Source of the DNA: Pseudomonadota bacterium
GTDB lineage: Bacteria > Myxococcota > Myxococcia > Myxococcales > Myxococcaceae
Direction: 5' to 3'
NCBI GenBank assembly: GCA_023423535.1
Contig: JAFAFL010000048.1
Location: 1-64,000, forward strand
Length of the DNA: 64,000 nucleotides
In this document: in pieces, positions 17,119 to 25,888 of the stretch
How the letters are laid out: each line of letters starts with the position of its first letter
Numbering within the stretch: position 1 is the stretch's first letter
Position numbers and translations under genes: made by a program
Notes under the pieces: generated by a model
Told to the model about the DNA's origin: nothing
Database searches by the model: none
The model's input: the letters and a program-made list of their open reading frames with translations, nothing else

Positions 17119-17293
17119 GGTGTGGGTTCCTGTGGAGAGGCCTGTGGAGGGATAGCGGAGTGTCGTGCGCGAGGTGTGGGAAACGGGCCGGGTGGCCGTT
17201 GGGTGTGGGTTCCTGTGGAGTGCCCGCGAGTTGTCCACAGGCGTTCGTTTCCGAAAAGCGCTGATGCGACGCGGGCTTACGGCGTTCTCCACA
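17119..17293. other. cluster of DnaA-box-like sites; candidate oriC
   Basis: Eight TGTGG/CCACA sites lie within 175 bp. TGTGGGTTC is at 17121, TGTGGAGAG at 17131, TGTGGAGGG at 17143, TGTGGGAAA at 17175, TGTGGGTTC at 17204 and TGTGGAGTG at 17214. TTGTCCACA is at 17231-17239 and TTCTCCACA at 17285-17293. TTGTCCACA is the usual DnaA box of high-GC bacteria. Neighbouring sites are 10-12 bp apart, one helical turn. The 19 bp GGTGTGGGTTCCTGTGGAG occurs twice (17119-17137 and 17202-17220). The cluster lies between divergent genes and between dnaA and dnaN, and an AT-richer stretch follows at 17318-17345. Alternatively it may be a duplicated mRNA leader. Confidence 0.55.
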
Positions 17294-17326
17294 ATTCGGT
17301 CGCCCCTACGGTCCTGACCCTGAAGA

Positions 17327-17354
17327 TCTCTCCTCTTTCTATCTAGAGGAGAGA
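17327..17354. promoter_or_regulatory. 10 bp inverted repeat upstream of the TPR-like gene
   Basis: TCTCTCCTCT (17327-17336) and AGAGGAGAGA (17345-17354) form a perfect inverted repeat around an 8-base AT-rich centre. It lies between divergent genes, where no terminator is expected, and beside the DnaA-box cluster. It could be an operator for the downstream gene or part of the origin. Confidence 0.35.
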
Positions 17355-17405
17355 GTGGCTCCGCTTCTTCGCGCGACGCGCTCCGTCGGTTAGCGTTCGG
17401 CCGTC

Positions 17406-18299
17406 TTGCCCGCCCGACCTTCTCCGCTCCCCCTGCTGCTCGCGTGTGCCCTCGGAGGCCTCTGGCTGGCTCCAGGTGACGCGCAGGCGCAGCGGTCGGC
17501 GCAGGGCGCGGCCTCCGCGAAGTCGGCCCTGGAGCGCGGCGAGGCGGCCTACGACGACCTCGAGTTCGAGCAGGCAGCGAAGCACTTCCGCGAGGCGCTG
17601 GCGGTACCGGGCACGCGCGACGATCGCATCCGCGCCTACCGCGGCCTGGGCATGTGCCTCGCGTTCCTCGGCGAGGCGACCGCAGCGCAGCTGCAGTTCG
17701 AGACGCTGTTGCTCATCTCTCCGGACTCGACGGTGGATACCGGTCTGGGTCCGAAGGTCGCGCGGCCGTTCAACGCGGCGCTGCGAGCGGTGGCGGACCG
17801 GCAGGTAGAGCTGAAGCTCGAGCGCGACGATCGGACCGGCGAGGTCACCGCGCGCTTGAACGAAGGCATCGATGCGGCCTCGCGCGTGGTGCTGCACGTG
17901 CGGCCGGTGGAGCGGGGAGAACGCACCGCTGGCGAGGCGATGACAGCGGAGGCAAAGGCACCCGGTCCTGCGCGGACATCGCTGGAACCCTGGCGCGGTG
18001 CGGAGGCCTGGGCGACCGCCGAGGATGCTGGTGGCGGCGTGCTCTTCAACGCGGGCTCGGCCGATGCGCCGCGTCGCTTCACCGCCAGCGCGCGTGCACC
18101 TTCGGCAGAGACCGGCGGCGCGCTCGACTTCAGGAGCGAAGAGGGCTGGGCACCTGAGGAGCCTCGCCCGACGCGCTGGCCGCTGTGGGTCGGCGGCGCG
18201 GCGGTGCTCATCGGAGGTGGCGTGGCCGCGGCGATCGCGATGCGTCCTCCCGAGCCGTTGCTCCTGCCCTCTGCGAACCGGACCGGAAGGTTGCCGTGA
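17406..18299 (+). CDS. exported protein with TPR-like helices and C-terminal membrane helix
   Basis: A 297-residue product from a TTG start, with a signal peptide ending near AQAQ. Residues about 40-110 look like TPR repeats (ALERGEAAYDDLEFEQAAKHF, then AYRGLGMCLAFLGE). The middle is low in motifs, and a hydrophobic helix lies near the end (WPLWVGGAAVLIGGGVAAAI). Its stop overlaps the start of the next gene (GTGA), so the two form an operon. Myxobacteria have many such TPR plus membrane-anchor proteins; no specific function is evident. Confidence 0.65.
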   Translation: MPARPSPLPLLLACALGGLWLAPGDAQAQRSAQGAASAKSALERGEAAYDDLEFEQAAKHFREALAVPGTRDDRIRAYRGLGMCLAFLGEATAAQLQFETLLLISPDSTVDTGLGPKVARPFNAALRAVADRQVELKLERDDRTGEVTARLNEGIDAASRVVLHVRPVERGERTAGEAMTAEAKAPGPARTSLEPWRGAEAWATAEDAGGGVLFNAGSADAPRRFTASARAPSAETGGALDFRSEEGWAPEEPRPTRWPLWVGGAAVLIGGGVAAAIAMRPPEPLLLPSANRTGRLP

Positions 18300-19150
18300 A
18301 CTCGCTGCTGCGTCTTGCGCTCTTCATCGGTGCGGTCCTGTCGCTGACCGGCTGTCCCCAGACCGCGCCGTTGCAGGCGCCGGCGCTGTGCGAAGGAATC
18401 GTCTGTCCCGAGGGCCAGCGCTGCGCGGACGGCCGCTGCCTGTCGCAAAGCTGCGGAGAGACCGCGTGCGGCGAGGGAAGGGTGTGCGAGGGCGTCTCGT
18501 GCGTGGACCTCGCGTGTGTCGGCGTCTCGTGCGCGGCCGGCGAACGCTGCCGCGGAGGTGCCTGCCGGACCGTGTCGTGCTCGTCGAGCGCGTCGGGTGA
18601 CACCTGTCTGCCGACCGAAGCGTGTGTCGGGGGCCGCTGTGCGATCGATCCCTGCGCGGGCGTTCGCTGTACCCCTGGCCTCGTCTGTCGCGAGGCGGTG
18701 TGCCGCGTGGTCGGTTGCTCCACTGCTTCGGAGTGCGGCGCCGGCGAGCGGTGTGACGACGCGAACCGCTGTGTCCGCGAGGGCGGCTGTGAGGGCGTGC
18801 GCTGCGGCGCGAAGCAGGTCTGCCGCGAGGGAGCGTGCGGTGTGTCGATGTGCCGGTCGGACGCGGAGTGCTCGGCCGCTCGCGGTGAGGTGTGCCGGGA
18901 CGGTGCGTGCCTCGACCCTCAGGATGACTGCGCGCAGGTCTCCGCGTGTGACGAGTCGCGCGTGTGCCGCGGCGGCTCCTGCGCAGAGATCGCGTGCGGG
19001 GCTGCACAGCCGTGCCTCGGTGCGGAGCAGTGCCGCGAGGGCATGTGCCGGCCGCCGCTGTTCCTCGAGAGCCGGGGCGTTGTCCCTGCCGCGGGTGCGG
19101 TGAGCACGGGCGGCATGGGCGAAGGCTTCGGCGCCCTCACCGCGCCCTGA
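18296..19150 (+). CDS. Cys-rich lipoprotein
   Basis: A 284-residue product whose signal peptide ends in the lipobox LTGC. The mature part is a chain of short Cys-rich modules, e.g. CPEGQRCADGRC, CAAGERCRGGAC and CRDGACLD, roughly one Cys every six residues. This is the style of the tandem Cys motifs on myxobacterial surface proteins. It would be disulphide-stabilised outside the cytoplasm. The GTG start overlaps the upstream stop and has an AAGG site. Probably a surface-exposed structural or binding protein paired with the TPR-like protein. Confidence 0.7.
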   Translation: MNSLLRLALFIGAVLSLTGCPQTAPLQAPALCEGIVCPEGQRCADGRCLSQSCGETACGEGRVCEGVSCVDLACVGVSCAAGERCRGGACRTVSCSSSASGDTCLPTEACVGGRCAIDPCAGVRCTPGLVCREAVCRVVGCSTASECGAGERCDDANRCVREGGCEGVRCGAKQVCREGACGVSMCRSDAECSAARGEVCRDGACLDPQDDCAQVSACDESRVCRGGSCAEIACGAAQPCLGAEQCREGMCRPPLFLESRGVVPAAGAVSTGGMGEGFGALTAP

Positions 19151-19168
19151 CCTCTGGCGGTCGGCTCG

Positions 19169-19795
19169 CTACTTCCCGCCGTGCCGCTTCAACAGCGCGA
19201 GCACCTGCGACTGCGTACCCCCGCCCATCCACTCCGCGCCGACCCCGGGCACGCCCTCCTTCTCTCCCGCCCACACCACCTGCGCGGGGAGCACGACGCT
19301 GGAGAGACCGAAGGGGCCCTGCTTGAGCACCACCTCCACCGGCGCTCTCGCTGAGAGGGCCGACGAGCTCCGGACCTGGGAGCCGGCGATGAACAGCCCG
19401 CCCAAGGACAGGTCGCGGATGTTGCCGGCCAGCGTCTGTCCGCCCGCGCGCAACGTGCAGGGCAGCCACACCGACACGCGGCGCGGGGCCTCCTTGTTCT
19501 GCGCGCAGAAGGCCAGCAGGTGGCTGAACGCGCGGCGCTCTTCGGGCGTGCGCAGGAGGATGTGCTGCCCGAGCCTTCCGGAGGAGCGCTCCGGTTCGGA
19601 GGCGACGCGGCCCTCGACGTAGAAGTTCCGCACGCAGTCGCCGAAGGTCACCTTCAGGCGGACGCGCTCGCGCAGCGCCAGCGGCTCCGAGGTCGGCGCG
19701 AAGAGCCTCACGCCGAGCGGACCCTGCTCCACGCAGGAGAGCAGCGCGCGTCGGGACGGATACTTCACCACCACAGGTTCAGGCTCGTGGCTCAT
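19169..19795 (-). CDS. tandem PilZ-like domain protein
   Basis: A 208-residue cytoplasmic protein from ATG (MSHEPEPVVVKYPS). The first half has the fold pattern of a PilZ-like barrel (LFAPTSEPLALRERVRLKV). The second half has RRVSVWLPCTL followed by IRDLSLGGLFI, the D-x-S-x-x-G part of the c-di-GMP site. The RxxxR motif of PilZ is only half kept: Glu sits where the first Arg should be. It may therefore bind c-di-GMP weakly or act as a non-binding adaptor, as many myxobacterial PilZ-like proteins are thought to. Confidence 0.65.
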   Translation of the reverse strand: MSHEPEPVVVKYPSRRALLSCVEQGPLGVRLFAPTSEPLALRERVRLKVTFGDCVRNFYVEGRVASEPERSSGRLGQHILLRTPEERRAFSHLLAFCAQNKEAPRRVSVWLPCTLRAGGQTLAGNIRDLSLGGLFIAGSQVRSSSALSARAPVEVVLKQGPFGLSSVVLPAQVVWAGEKEGVPGVGAEWMGGGTQSQVLALLKRHGGK

Positions 19796-19902
19796 CTCGC
19801 GAGAGCGTAACCGCGCTCCTGCGCCTTCGTGCGAGCGCGCGATCACTCACCTTTGGCACCGCAACTTTCGAACGCTGCTGCGGAGATCCGTGCTGCCCTC
19901 TC

Positions 19903-19928
19903 GGAAAAGTCCGCCCCTCCGGGCGCGG
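19903..19928 (-). terminator. intrinsic terminator after the CPBP protease gene
   Basis: Read leftward, CCGC-g-CCC pairs with GGG-GCGG (19928-19911) around a 3-base loop, followed by ACTTTTCC. The element is 33 nt past the stop of the leftward protease gene. Confidence 0.5.
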
Positions 19929-19960
19929 CTTGACTCCGAACGGTCCGCGCGTTGGGAGCC

Positions 19961-21361
19961 TCAGAGCCCGCGGACGATCATCACCGCGGCGGCCACGCCG
20001 TTGACGAGCATGTGCAGCGCGATGGGCGCCTTCATCCCGCCGCTGCGCAGCCGCACCCAGCCGAGCACCACGCCGTACCAGAGGATGATGACGACGAAGG
20101 CGCCGTAATAGAGGTGCAGCACCGCGAAGAGCGAGCCGGAGACGACGAGCGCCGCGAGCCTCGGCATCCACGCACCGAGCCAGGGCAGCACCGCGCCGCG
20201 GAACACGAGCTCCTCCGCGATCGGCCCGAGCACCACCACCGGTAGCACGAAGAGCAGAATGCCCAGCGCGCCGAGCGACTCGCCCGCCACCGCGTGGATC
20301 GGCGAGTCGCTGTAGGGACCTGCGCCCTCCATCCCAGGCAGCGCGCGCGTGAGCACGAGCAGCGCCAGTCCGAAGCGCATCGCGCCGGTGAGCATGTACC
20401 AGGCGCCGAGGCCCGCGAGCTTCGGCCACGCCGTCGTCTTCTCGGGCGTGTACGCGGCCGTGTTCCACCACGTCGCCCTCTTGCTGCGTCGGTAGAGCCA
20501 GAAGCCGCCCACGAAGAGCAGCGCCGTCTGCGCGAGCAGGCCGATGAGGAAGCCGCCGCGCGTCGGACCTCCGGCGACCTCGCAGGCCGCCGTCATTGCG
20601 GACTGCGCACCGATCGCGACGAGCACCAGCACGAGCGCCGCCCACACCAGCGTCGCGTCCATCCCGCGCCTGCGTCCGAGCAGATAGAGCCCGAAGACGA
20701 CGACCGCGCCGACGGTGGGGAAGAGCCAGCCGCGTTGCCTCGGGCTCGCGAGGTCGCAGCCCTCACCCGGCGAAGGTTCGAAGAGCCCTCGCGGCGCGTC
20801 TCCGTCCCTTGCGCCGAGCGCGGCGATCGCTTCGGCGGTGCTCACGCGCAGCTGCAGCTGCAGCGTCTCGCCATCGCGCTGGAGCTCGAGCGCGACCTCG
20901 TCTCCCTTCACCCCGAGCCGCACCATCGACTGCACGTCCTCGACGGTCTTCGTCTCCGCGCCGTCGACGCCGACGATGAGGTCGCCGACCTTCACGCCCG
21001 CTTCCGCAGCGGGACCTCCTTCGACCACCCGACCCACCCGCGGAGGAGAGGAGTGGGGCTCCAGCGAGACGCCGATCGCACGCCGCGATCCTGCCAGTCC
21101 TCCAGCGCCTGCACCGTAGGGGTCTGCGCTCCCAAGCCCCTGCGGCCCGAGCAGCGCGATCAGCACCGCTACCAGCAGCGTGTCCAGAAGGCCGAGCCCG
21201 AAGATGGCGCGCGTCCACCGGCGATGCTGCGCCCTCTCCTCCGGCGGCACCTGGCGATCGTTGAGGGCGATGAGCCCGAGCGTGAACGTGGCGGGGATGC
21301 CCGCGGGGGGAAAGAACAGGGAGCCCAGCGCGAGGTGGAAGAAGAGCTTCGCGCGGCTCAC
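19961..21361 (-). CDS. CPBP-family intramembrane metalloprotease with an internal PDZ domain
   Basis: A 466-residue multispanning protein. After two N-terminal membrane segments comes a PDZ domain (about 85-190, with VVEGGPAAEAGVKVGDLIVG), then further membrane segments and the CPBP (Abi/Rce1-like) core: EELVFRGAVLPWLG with the EExxxR metal motif, HLYYG, and HMLVNGVAA. CPBP enzymes cleave substrates within the membrane, including prenylated proteins and bacteriocin or maturation partners. PDZ is typical of S2P/RseP proteases and uncommon here. The GTG start overlaps the stop of the upstream secreted-protein gene (GTGA), so they are co-expressed. Confidence 0.85.
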   Translation of the reverse strand: MSRAKLFFHLALGSLFFPPAGIPATFTLGLIALNDRQVPPEERAQHRRWTRAIFGLGLLDTLLVAVLIALLGPQGLGSADPYGAGAGGLAGSRRAIGVSLEPHSSPPRVGRVVEGGPAAEAGVKVGDLIVGVDGAETKTVEDVQSMVRLGVKGDEVALELQRDGETLQLQLRVSTAEAIAALGARDGDAPRGLFEPSPGEGCDLASPRQRGWLFPTVGAVVVFGLYLLGRRRGMDATLVWAALVLVLVAIGAQSAMTAACEVAGGPTRGGFLIGLLAQTALLFVGGFWLYRRSKRATWWNTAAYTPEKTTAWPKLAGLGAWYMLTGAMRFGLALLVLTRALPGMEGAGPYSDSPIHAVAGESLGALGILLFVLPVVVLGPIAEELVFRGAVLPWLGAWMPRLAALVVSGSLFAVLHLYYGAFVVIILWYGVVLGWVRLRSGGMKAPIALHMLVNGVAAAVMIVRGL

Positions 21362-22254
21362 TGGATGCGGCAGCAGATGGCGTGTGCGGTGACGTTGATG
21401 CTCGGCGCGGGCCCGCTGAAGTTCGTGCCGCGGCACTGGTAGCCGTTGGTGACCGGCACCGCGTTCATCGTGAAGTTCGTGTTGCCGTAGGGCACGCCCT
21501 CGCAGCCGCCGCCGGTCACCGTCTGGTTCGAAGCGCAGGTGGCGGTGGCGCCGGTGTCGAGCGCCGCGGTGGCGGTCTCCCGCGTGCAGTTCAGCGAAGG
21601 CGGCGCGTGCGTGTGGTTGGAACGCGCGACGTTCGTCGAGGAGCCGTTGCCACCAAAGGAGACCTCGAGCCTCCGCTGGCCCATCGAGTTCGTGTTCGCA
21701 GTCAGCCCGTCACCGAAGACGGTGGGCACGTTGTCGAGCTTCGCCTTGTCGCCGGAGGACATGAAGCCGCTGTCGGACGGCGTGGCCGCCGTGTGCCCGT
21801 GGTCCGCGCGCGCAAAGGCGTCCTTGTCGAACCCGCTCAGCCGCGCCGCATCCGCCGCCACACCCGCGCGCAGCGCATAGGGCGCAGAGGAGATGGGCAA
21901 CCGCGGCCCGAGCTCCGACTGGCTCGCGAGCGACACCGCCATCCACCTCGCGTCGCCGTTGAACACGCCCGCCAGCGGCGTCGCCGAGCCCAGCTCCACC
22001 GCGTAGTGGCCGTTGGTCAGCACGACGCCCATGTGCGTCTCCGTCCACAACGCGCTGCCGCCCTGCGCCTGTCCGTAGATGGAGAAGCGGAGGTCCTGCG
22101 GCTGCGTCTCCGGCGCTCCGTCGGCGCGCACCAGCCGGCCCTGGAACACCATTCGCTCCGGCACCGACTGCGCGAAGGCACTGCCCGAGGTGACGAGCAG
22201 CGCGACCGCGACGGGAAGAGCGATGAGGTGGGGAGAGAGCGCCTGCGAGCGCAT
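21358..22254 (-). CDS. secreted protein of unknown function
   Basis: A 298-residue product with a clear signal peptide (LLVTSGSAFAQS). The mature protein has a beta-rich first half (MVFQGRLVRADGAP, then DLRFSIYG), a middle with Ala/Arg/Asp-rich segments such as ADHGHTAATPSD, and a Cys-containing C-terminus ending AICCRIQ. The HGHT/NHTHAP-type motifs resemble short linkers seen in tail-fibre or collagen-like shaft proteins. It is translationally coupled to the CPBP protease, which might process or sense it. Function unknown. Confidence 0.65.
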   Translation of the reverse strand: MRSQALSPHLIALPVAVALLVTSGSAFAQSVPERMVFQGRLVRADGAPETQPQDLRFSIYGQAQGGSALWTETHMGVVLTNGHYAVELGSATPLAGVFNGDARWMAVSLASQSELGPRLPISSAPYALRAGVAADAARLSGFDKDAFARADHGHTAATPSDSGFMSSGDKAKLDNVPTVFGDGLTANTNSMGQRRLEVSFGGNGSSTNVARSNHTHAPPSLNCTRETATAALDTGATATCASNQTVTGGGCEGVPYGNTNFTMNAVPVTNGYQCRGTNFSGPAPSINVTAHAICCRIQ

Positions 22255-22378
22255 GTCGGATGCTCCTTGCGAGTGGCCGACAGTATAGCGGCCGTGCGTC
22301 TCGCGTCCGTGCAGCGCGCTTCCAGATCCGCCGGCGCGGTGCGAGCATCGGCCACTGGCCGGAATCGTTGGAGGTCGT

Positions 22379-24568
22379 GTGCGCGTCCCGGTAGCAGCCC
22401 TGCTCCTCGCGGTGTCCGTCTGCCTCGCTGGCTGTCACGGCCCCGGCTTGTCGGGCGCGGAGGGCGAGGTGGCGTTCAATCGCCCGTCGAAGCACCTCGG
22501 CGACGCCTGGGTGGGCCTCACGCTGAGCACGACGGTCACCGTCCAGAACCGCGGCCGCAGCCCGCTCTCGGTCACCTGGGAGGTCCCGGAGGGCTTCACG
22601 GTGGAGGGACTCACCTCGCCGCTTCCCTCGGGCGAAACCGACCTCACCGTCACCGCCACCCGCACCGCGCCGGGCATGTCGCGCGGCACGCTGAAGGCGA
22701 AGGCCGAGCGGTCCTCGTCATCGATCGAGCTGACCTTCCTCGCGCTGGCGCACCCCGCCTGCAACCCCGCCACCTCGTGCAGCTCGTGGGCGTTCGACAT
22801 CCACGAGGGCGAGTGCGTGGAGACGGTGGAGCCCGACGGCACGCAGTGCGATCCGAAGAGCCAGTGCGTGCTCGAGGCGACCTGTCAGGCCGGTCAGTGC
22901 GTGGGCGCCGCGCGCGAGTGCGACGACGGTGACGCCTGCACCCTGAACACCTGCAACGCGCTCACCGGCTGCGAGTTCCCGCCCGCGCCTCCCTGTCCCG
23001 GCGACGGCGCCTGCGGCGTGGGCGTGTGCGATCCGGCGGTGGGCTGCACCTTCGAGCCGGCTGTCGACGGCACCATCTGTGGCGACGTGGCCTGCAACGC
23101 GGCGCAGGTCTGCATCGCGGGCAACTGCGTGGTGCGCGATCCGCCGGACGGCTTCGTCTGCAAGGAGGCTTCGCCCTGTCAGGGCGCGGGCACCTGCCAG
23201 AACGACACCTGCGTGGTGCCGCCGCCGACGACGCTGAGCGCCGACTGGAACTACAACGTGGCGCCGGATCCGGTGCTCGGCGCGCGCGAGAAGCTGCACG
23301 ACTACGTGCTCGATGCCGACGGGCGCATGGCGATGACCGGCTTCATGCAGCGGCTGGTGGTGAACGCAGGCACGCCGGCAGTGAAGCGGCTCGAGAACAC
23401 AGCCGCGCGCCGCTGCGTGCTCTGGAACAGGCGCGTCACCTGCGCGGACCTCTGGGAGTACGACATCCCCGGCGGGCTGGTGAACGGGACGGTCGCGCCG
23501 CTGGATGCGGAAGGCCGGCCGCTGTGGCGCTTCCGGCTGCAGGCGCACCGGCCGGCGTACGTGCAGGAGACGGACACGCTCTTCCTCGCGCGGCTGGTGG
23601 TGATGGGACCGGATCGGCTCGCGGCGATCTACGAGGCCTATCCGCGCAACAGCCCGAACGGCACGAACTGCCGCATGTACTACCTCGCGGTGCTCGACGC
23701 GGCGGGCGGGCTCGTCTCCTCGAGCCGCATCCAGGATCCGTTCCTCACCATGTGCAACCACCCGCACCCCTACGGCGCGGCGGCGGACATCGCGGGGAAC
23801 CTCTACATCTCCTTCTCGCCGTCGTCGGAGGGCTCGGCGCCGCTCTACGCGCAGAGCCCGTCGCTGCTGCTCTCCTACGACCGCAACGGGACGCTGCGGT
23901 GGAAGCGCACGGACGTGCACCCCGGCGGTGAGCTCGCGGTGGTGGGCAACCTCCTCTGGAGCGAGGGCTCGACGACCCCGCTGAACACGGCGACCGGCGT
24001 GGCGATCCCGGCGGTGGGCGGGCTGCGTGAGCAGGTGGGCCGCGCGGTGGTGACGATCGACCGCTACGTCTCCAGCCCCTGGTTCTCCTTTGCCGGCGCC
24101 ACCGAGCTCCACGGCTACAAGCACTCCAGCGAACGCGCGTGGACCTATTCGCTGACGGACCCCGGAGACACCTTCCTCACCCGCGAGCTGCGCCTCGCCT
24201 CCTGGCATCCGCGCGCGCAGGCCCAGCGCCGCGAGGCCGTGCTCGCCTTCGCGCGATTGGGTGGCCAGCAGAGTCTCCTCGCGGTGGATCCTTCACAGGG
24301 CAAGGAACTCTGGCGCTGCGCGGTGGACGCGCCCATCTCCACGCTGCCGCAGCTCTTCGACGTGGCGCAGGACCGCCTGGTGATGATGGCCGACGCCGAG
24401 TTCGGCGGTGATGGCGATCCCCCGTACGCGAACAGCCACGCCACCTTCTGGCGCTTCCCGCTCACCGGCGTGGGTCACTCCCGCTCCCCGTGGCCCGGGA
24501 CCTGGGGAGGCCCCGCCCGCGACCACCTCGAGAAGGGCGCGCTGTTGCCGGTGACGCCGGGGAACTGA
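22379..24568 (+). CDS. lipoprotein with Ig-like, Cys-rich and beta-propeller-like regions
   Basis: A 729-residue product from GTG with lipobox CLAGC. Residues about 30-120 resemble an immunoglobulin-like (ASPM-type) domain (VTVQNRGRSPLSVTWEV). A Cys-rich zone follows at about 125-285 with repeated CDDGDAC/CNAL/GVCDP motifs. The C-terminal 450 residues look like a propeller of PQQ/quinoprotein type with repeated strand patterns (SLLLSYDRNGTLRWKR; LLAVDPSQGKELWRC). This layout is common among myxobacterial surface lipoproteins. It stands alone, with its own terminator downstream. Confidence 0.7.
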   Translation: MRVPVAALLLAVSVCLAGCHGPGLSGAEGEVAFNRPSKHLGDAWVGLTLSTTVTVQNRGRSPLSVTWEVPEGFTVEGLTSPLPSGETDLTVTATRTAPGMSRGTLKAKAERSSSSIELTFLALAHPACNPATSCSSWAFDIHEGECVETVEPDGTQCDPKSQCVLEATCQAGQCVGAARECDDGDACTLNTCNALTGCEFPPAPPCPGDGACGVGVCDPAVGCTFEPAVDGTICGDVACNAAQVCIAGNCVVRDPPDGFVCKEASPCQGAGTCQNDTCVVPPPTTLSADWNYNVAPDPVLGAREKLHDYVLDADGRMAMTGFMQRLVVNAGTPAVKRLENTAARRCVLWNRRVTCADLWEYDIPGGLVNGTVAPLDAEGRPLWRFRLQAHRPAYVQETDTLFLARLVVMGPDRLAAIYEAYPRNSPNGTNCRMYYLAVLDAAGGLVSSSRIQDPFLTMCNHPHPYGAAADIAGNLYISFSPSSEGSAPLYAQSPSLLLSYDRNGTLRWKRTDVHPGGELAVVGNLLWSEGSTTPLNTATGVAIPAVGGLREQVGRAVVTIDRYVSSPWFSFAGATELHGYKHSSERAWTYSLTDPGDTFLTRELRLASWHPRAQAQRREAVLAFARLGGQQSLLAVDPSQGKELWRCAVDAPISTLPQLFDVAQDRLVMMADAEFGGDGDPPYANSHATFWRFPLTGVGHSRSPWPGTWGGPARDHLEKGALLPVTPGN

Positions 24569-24581
24569 GGAGAGGCCGTAC

Positions 24582-24610
24582 ACGCCGTCTGTTCACGGCG
24601 TTCATTTTCA
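24582..24610 (+). terminator. intrinsic terminator after the propeller lipoprotein gene
   Basis: ACGCCGT (24582-24588) and ACGGCGT (24595-24601) form a 7 bp stem with a 6-base loop, followed by TCATTTTC. It lies 13 nt after the stop and separates this gene from the DUF6361 operon. The AT-rich stretch just after it (24601-24632) is the likely promoter region of that operon. Confidence 0.5.
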
Positions 24611-24652
24611 AACATACTGTCGCGCATTTCCTGAAACAGGGGGAAGCACGAC

Positions 24653-25888
24653 ATGCCGTCCAGCTTCACGTGGCTCGACCACACCGACGGGGACCGGCGC
24701 CGCGTCCTCGAGGCGGTGGAGCGCTTCAAGGAGACCGGCACCCGCGATGAATTGGGGCTGGGAACCATCCGCGACGCCTTCGCGGACCTGCTGTTCCCGG
24801 GCACGAGCACCATCCAGACACGTGCCCGCTACTTCCTCTTCATCCCGTGGATGTACGCGCAGCTTCATCAGAAGCGCGTCTCCGCGGACAAGGTGGTCGA
24901 CCGCGCGCGGAAGGAGGAGGTCCGCCTCCGCGACAGCCTCCTGCAGAGCGAAGACGACGACGGCGTCATCGGCAAGGTCGCGGGCGCGGCCCTCAAGCGC
25001 CTGCCGAGCAACACCTACTGGAACGGCCTCGCCGTGTGGCGCATCCGCCAGTTCGGTGGGTCGCAGGAGGACTACCACCGCTTCTTCGATCGCTTCCCGC
25101 TGCCGGGCGAGGGCGGCACGGACGACGACGGTGAGTCACTGGAGGCAGGCGCCCGCCCGGCATGGCATCCGCACCTTCCGCCGGTCCCCGACGACTTCCC
25201 GAACAACGCGAGCTTCGCACTCACGCCCGACGAGGCCGTCTATCTCTCCGAGCGCATCTGCTGCGCTGCGCCTCGCTCGCTGCTGGCGTTCCTCGTGCGT
25301 CGGGCGCAGAGCCTCGAGGCACCCTTCGCCTGGGCGCATCCGCAGTTCGCGGAGTTCCCGGAGTCGGTCCAGCAGCTCCTCGAGCACGGCCGGCTCCTGT
25401 CCGAGGCCATGCACGGCGCAGCAATCCTCTACAACCTGATGCTCTCCGAGCAGCTCCCGGAGGGAGAGCGGAGGACGTCGCTCGTGGAGTGGTTCCGCGC
25501 GCGGCTCGACGAGTGGGTGAACGAGCTGGAGCCCCGTCAGCCCGCGCTGCAGAGCTGGGACCTCAAGGCCTTCTGGCTCATCGTGCAGCAGCGGACCGCG
25601 GTGAGTCCCACCACGCGGCAGTTCGTCGAGCGGTGGCTCGCGCTCGCTCCGTGGAGGAGCCCGTCGATGGTGGCCGACAATGTGGCCGCGCGCGCTCTCA
25701 TCCGCGACCGCGAGCGCCGCCTGAAGGGGCCGCGTGCACGTCTCGGAAACACGAGGGCGTTGGAGCTCTGGAACGGTGCCTCGGGCATCGCGCGACTCTC
25801 CTACCGGTGGCCCAGCGCGGTCTCGATCCTCACCGACATCCACGCCGCGCTTCCGGGGCGCAAGGGAGCCTCCCATGCTGTCGCCTGA
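24653..25888 (+). CDS. DUF6361 family protein, first gene of a putative defence operon
   Basis: A 411-residue protein of the DUF6361 type. The N-terminus has the family signature SSFTWLDHTDGDRR, GTRDELGLGTIRDAFADLLFPG and STIQTRARYFLFIPW. No catalytic motif is recognisable and no membrane segment is seen. The TRARYFLFIPW segment and helical build suggest a DNA- or partner-binding scaffold. It has a GGGGGA ribosome site and overlaps the PLD-like gene by 14 nt. With that gene and the helicase it forms a compact three-gene operon, and I infer a role in defence against foreign DNA from the partners. Experimental function is not known to me. Confidence 0.8.
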   Translation: MPSSFTWLDHTDGDRRRVLEAVERFKETGTRDELGLGTIRDAFADLLFPGTSTIQTRARYFLFIPWMYAQLHQKRVSADKVVDRARKEEVRLRDSLLQSEDDDGVIGKVAGAALKRLPSNTYWNGLAVWRIRQFGGSQEDYHRFFDRFPLPGEGGTDDDGESLEAGARPAWHPHLPPVPDDFPNNASFALTPDEAVYLSERICCAAPRSLLAFLVRRAQSLEAPFAWAHPQFAEFPESVQQLLEHGRLLSEAMHGAAILYNLMLSEQLPEGERRTSLVEWFRARLDEWVNELEPRQPALQSWDLKAFWLIVQQRTAVSPTTRQFVERWLALAPWRSPSMVADNVAARALIRDRERRLKGPRARLGNTRALELWNGASGIARLSYRWPSAVSILTDIHAALPGRKGASHAVA

